DNA of 8,055 nt from NCBI GenBank assembly GCA_021775795.1, contig JAJFHB010000380.1:1-8055 (forward strand), given 5' to 3'. The DNA is from Hyphomicrobiales bacterium. GTDB lineage: Bacteria > Pseudomonadota > Alphaproteobacteria > Rhizobiales > JAJFHB01. Position numbers and translations under genes: made by a program. A model generated the notes under the pieces. The model saw only the letters and a list, made by a program, of their open reading frames with translations. It was not told the DNA's origin and searched no databases. Below are positions 7,297 through 8,055 of the stretch, in pieces (position 1 is the first letter of the stretch; every line of letters starts with the position of its first letter).

Positions 7297-8055
7297 ATGG
7301 CAAGTGACCAACTGAGTCTTCTCCGGCGGCTGCGTATACGCTCCCACGATCTGCTTGAAGCGGGAACCTCTGAAGACCGCCTCAGCGTGGTTGTGGATTG
7401 CTTTTTGATCGCGCTGATCATTCTCAATGTCATTGCCTTTTCCCTTGAAACCGTTGAGAGCGTCGACGCGGAATGGGGACGTCAGCTTCGGTGGTTTGAT
7501 GTCGGTTCCGTTATCGTCTTCACCATCGAGTATTTGCTTCGTATCTGGAGTTGTGTCGAGATCCCGCCCTTGCGTCATTTGAAGGGCTGGAAGGCACGGT
7601 TACGCTTTGCTGCGCGTCCGATGCTGATCATAGATCTGCTCGCGATCTTGCCGTTCTATCTTGCCTTTCTTGGCTTTGATCTGCGCGTCTTGCGGGTTCT
7701 GCGTTTGTTGCGCTTCTTCAAGATCGCACGCTATTCGCCGGCACTGCAGACACTGGGGCAGGTAATAGCGAACGAACGCCATGCGCTTTATGGCACCGTG
7801 ATCATCATGGCCGCGCTGCTTTTGACGTCGTCGACCATCATGTATTTCCTAGAACGCCATGTTCAGCCTGATGCCTTCGGCAGTGTGCCGCAGGCCGCCT
7901 GGTGGGCGCTGTCCACGCTCACGACTGTGGGATATGGCGATGTAACGCCGGTTACAGCGCTGGGCCAGTTGTTTGGCGGTCTGGTCATGATATTCGGGCT
8001 TGGCATGTTTGCCTTGCCCATCGGCATCATGGCGACCGGTTTCAGTCAGGAAATC
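7297..8055 (+). CDS. Voltage-gated potassium channel, Kv-type six-helix, 3' end cut by window
   Basis: The frame is open from ATG 7297 to the window end, 253 residues, with no stop reached. It encodes an inner-membrane K+ channel subunit that should assemble as a tetramer. S1 is about 33-52, S2 about 68-86 with Glu78, and S3 about 108-125 with Asp113. S4 carries a charge at every third residue: R130, R133, R136, R139, K142 and R145, the voltage-sensor pattern. S5 is about 164-187. The pore loop is about 198-216 with selectivity filter TTVGYGD (209-215), and S6 is about 222-247 with a Pro-Ile-Gly kink (241-243). The start is fixed by an in-frame TGA at 7291-7293 and AGGA at 7284-7287. Only 57 bases separate it from alaS with no terminator visible, so read-through is likely. 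A cytoplasmic C-terminal tail may follow beyond the window. Substrate is confident from the filter; physiological role is unknown. Confidence 0.93.
   Translation, partial: MASDQLSLLRRLRIRSHDLLEAGTSEDRLSVVVDCFLIALIILNVIAFSLETVESVDAEWGRQLRWFDVGSVIVFTIEYLLRIWSCVEIPPLRHLKGWKARLRFAARPMLIIDLLAILPFYLAFLGFDLRVLRVLRLLRFFKIARYSPALQTLGQVIANERHALYGTVIIMAALLLTSSTIMYFLERHVQPDAFGSVPQAAWWALSTLTTVGYGDVTPVTALGQLFGGLVMIFGLGMFALPIGIMATGFSQEI

Noticed and set aside
1..8055. Novel multi-gene defence or mobile system
   Set aside because: No integrase, transposase, toxin-antitoxin pair, reverse transcriptase, nuclease or repeat array is visible. The genes are housekeeping or ordinary metabolic and transport genes.

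Overview
This window looks like the chromosome of an alphaproteobacterium, most likely of the Hyphomicrobiales (Rhizobiales). The reasons are the RecA sequence, whose N-terminus is of the rhizobial MxQNSLRLV type, the recA-alaS gene order, GAAC-N7-GAAC LexA sites in front of recA, and moderately high GC. All genes are on the + strand. No mobile element, CRISPR array, tRNA or rRNA gene was seen.

Layout. Positions 1-807 hold the C-terminal part of a PuuB/OrdL-type FAD-dependent amine oxidoreductase. An amidase-signature hydrolase with a complete Lys-Ser-Ser triad follows after 25 bases (833-2188). The two form a probable small catabolic operon for an amine or amide compound. A short gene with its own ribosome binding site (2402-2695) encodes a 97-residue exported protein of unknown function. 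The 348-base gap before recA carries a terminator-like hairpin, an exact LexA box, and a promoter overlapped by a second LexA-like site. recA (3044-4156) is complete.

The 404-base recA-alaS gap is the least explained part. It holds a 13-bp perfect inverted repeat enclosing an inner hairpin, a second hairpin with a CCCCCTCC loop, and a strong intrinsic terminator ending at 4357. The 7-base terminator loop is exactly complementary to a segment of the preceding hairpin. This could be a small RNA, a structured recA 3' end or a transcription-attenuation element. A second terminator-like hairpin lies at 4398-4435, before alaS. alaS (4561-7239) is complete, with catalytic, editing and C-Ala domains. 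A six-helix voltage-gated potassium channel starts at 7297 and runs off the right end.

How the genes relate. recA (DNA repair, SOS response) and alaS (translation) are housekeeping genes that are often neighbours in this group. The oxidoreductase-amidase pair and the channel are flanking functions with no evident link to them. I found no clear multi-gene novel system. The best leads are the recA-alaS intergenic RNA structure, the two-site SOS control region and the small exported protein.
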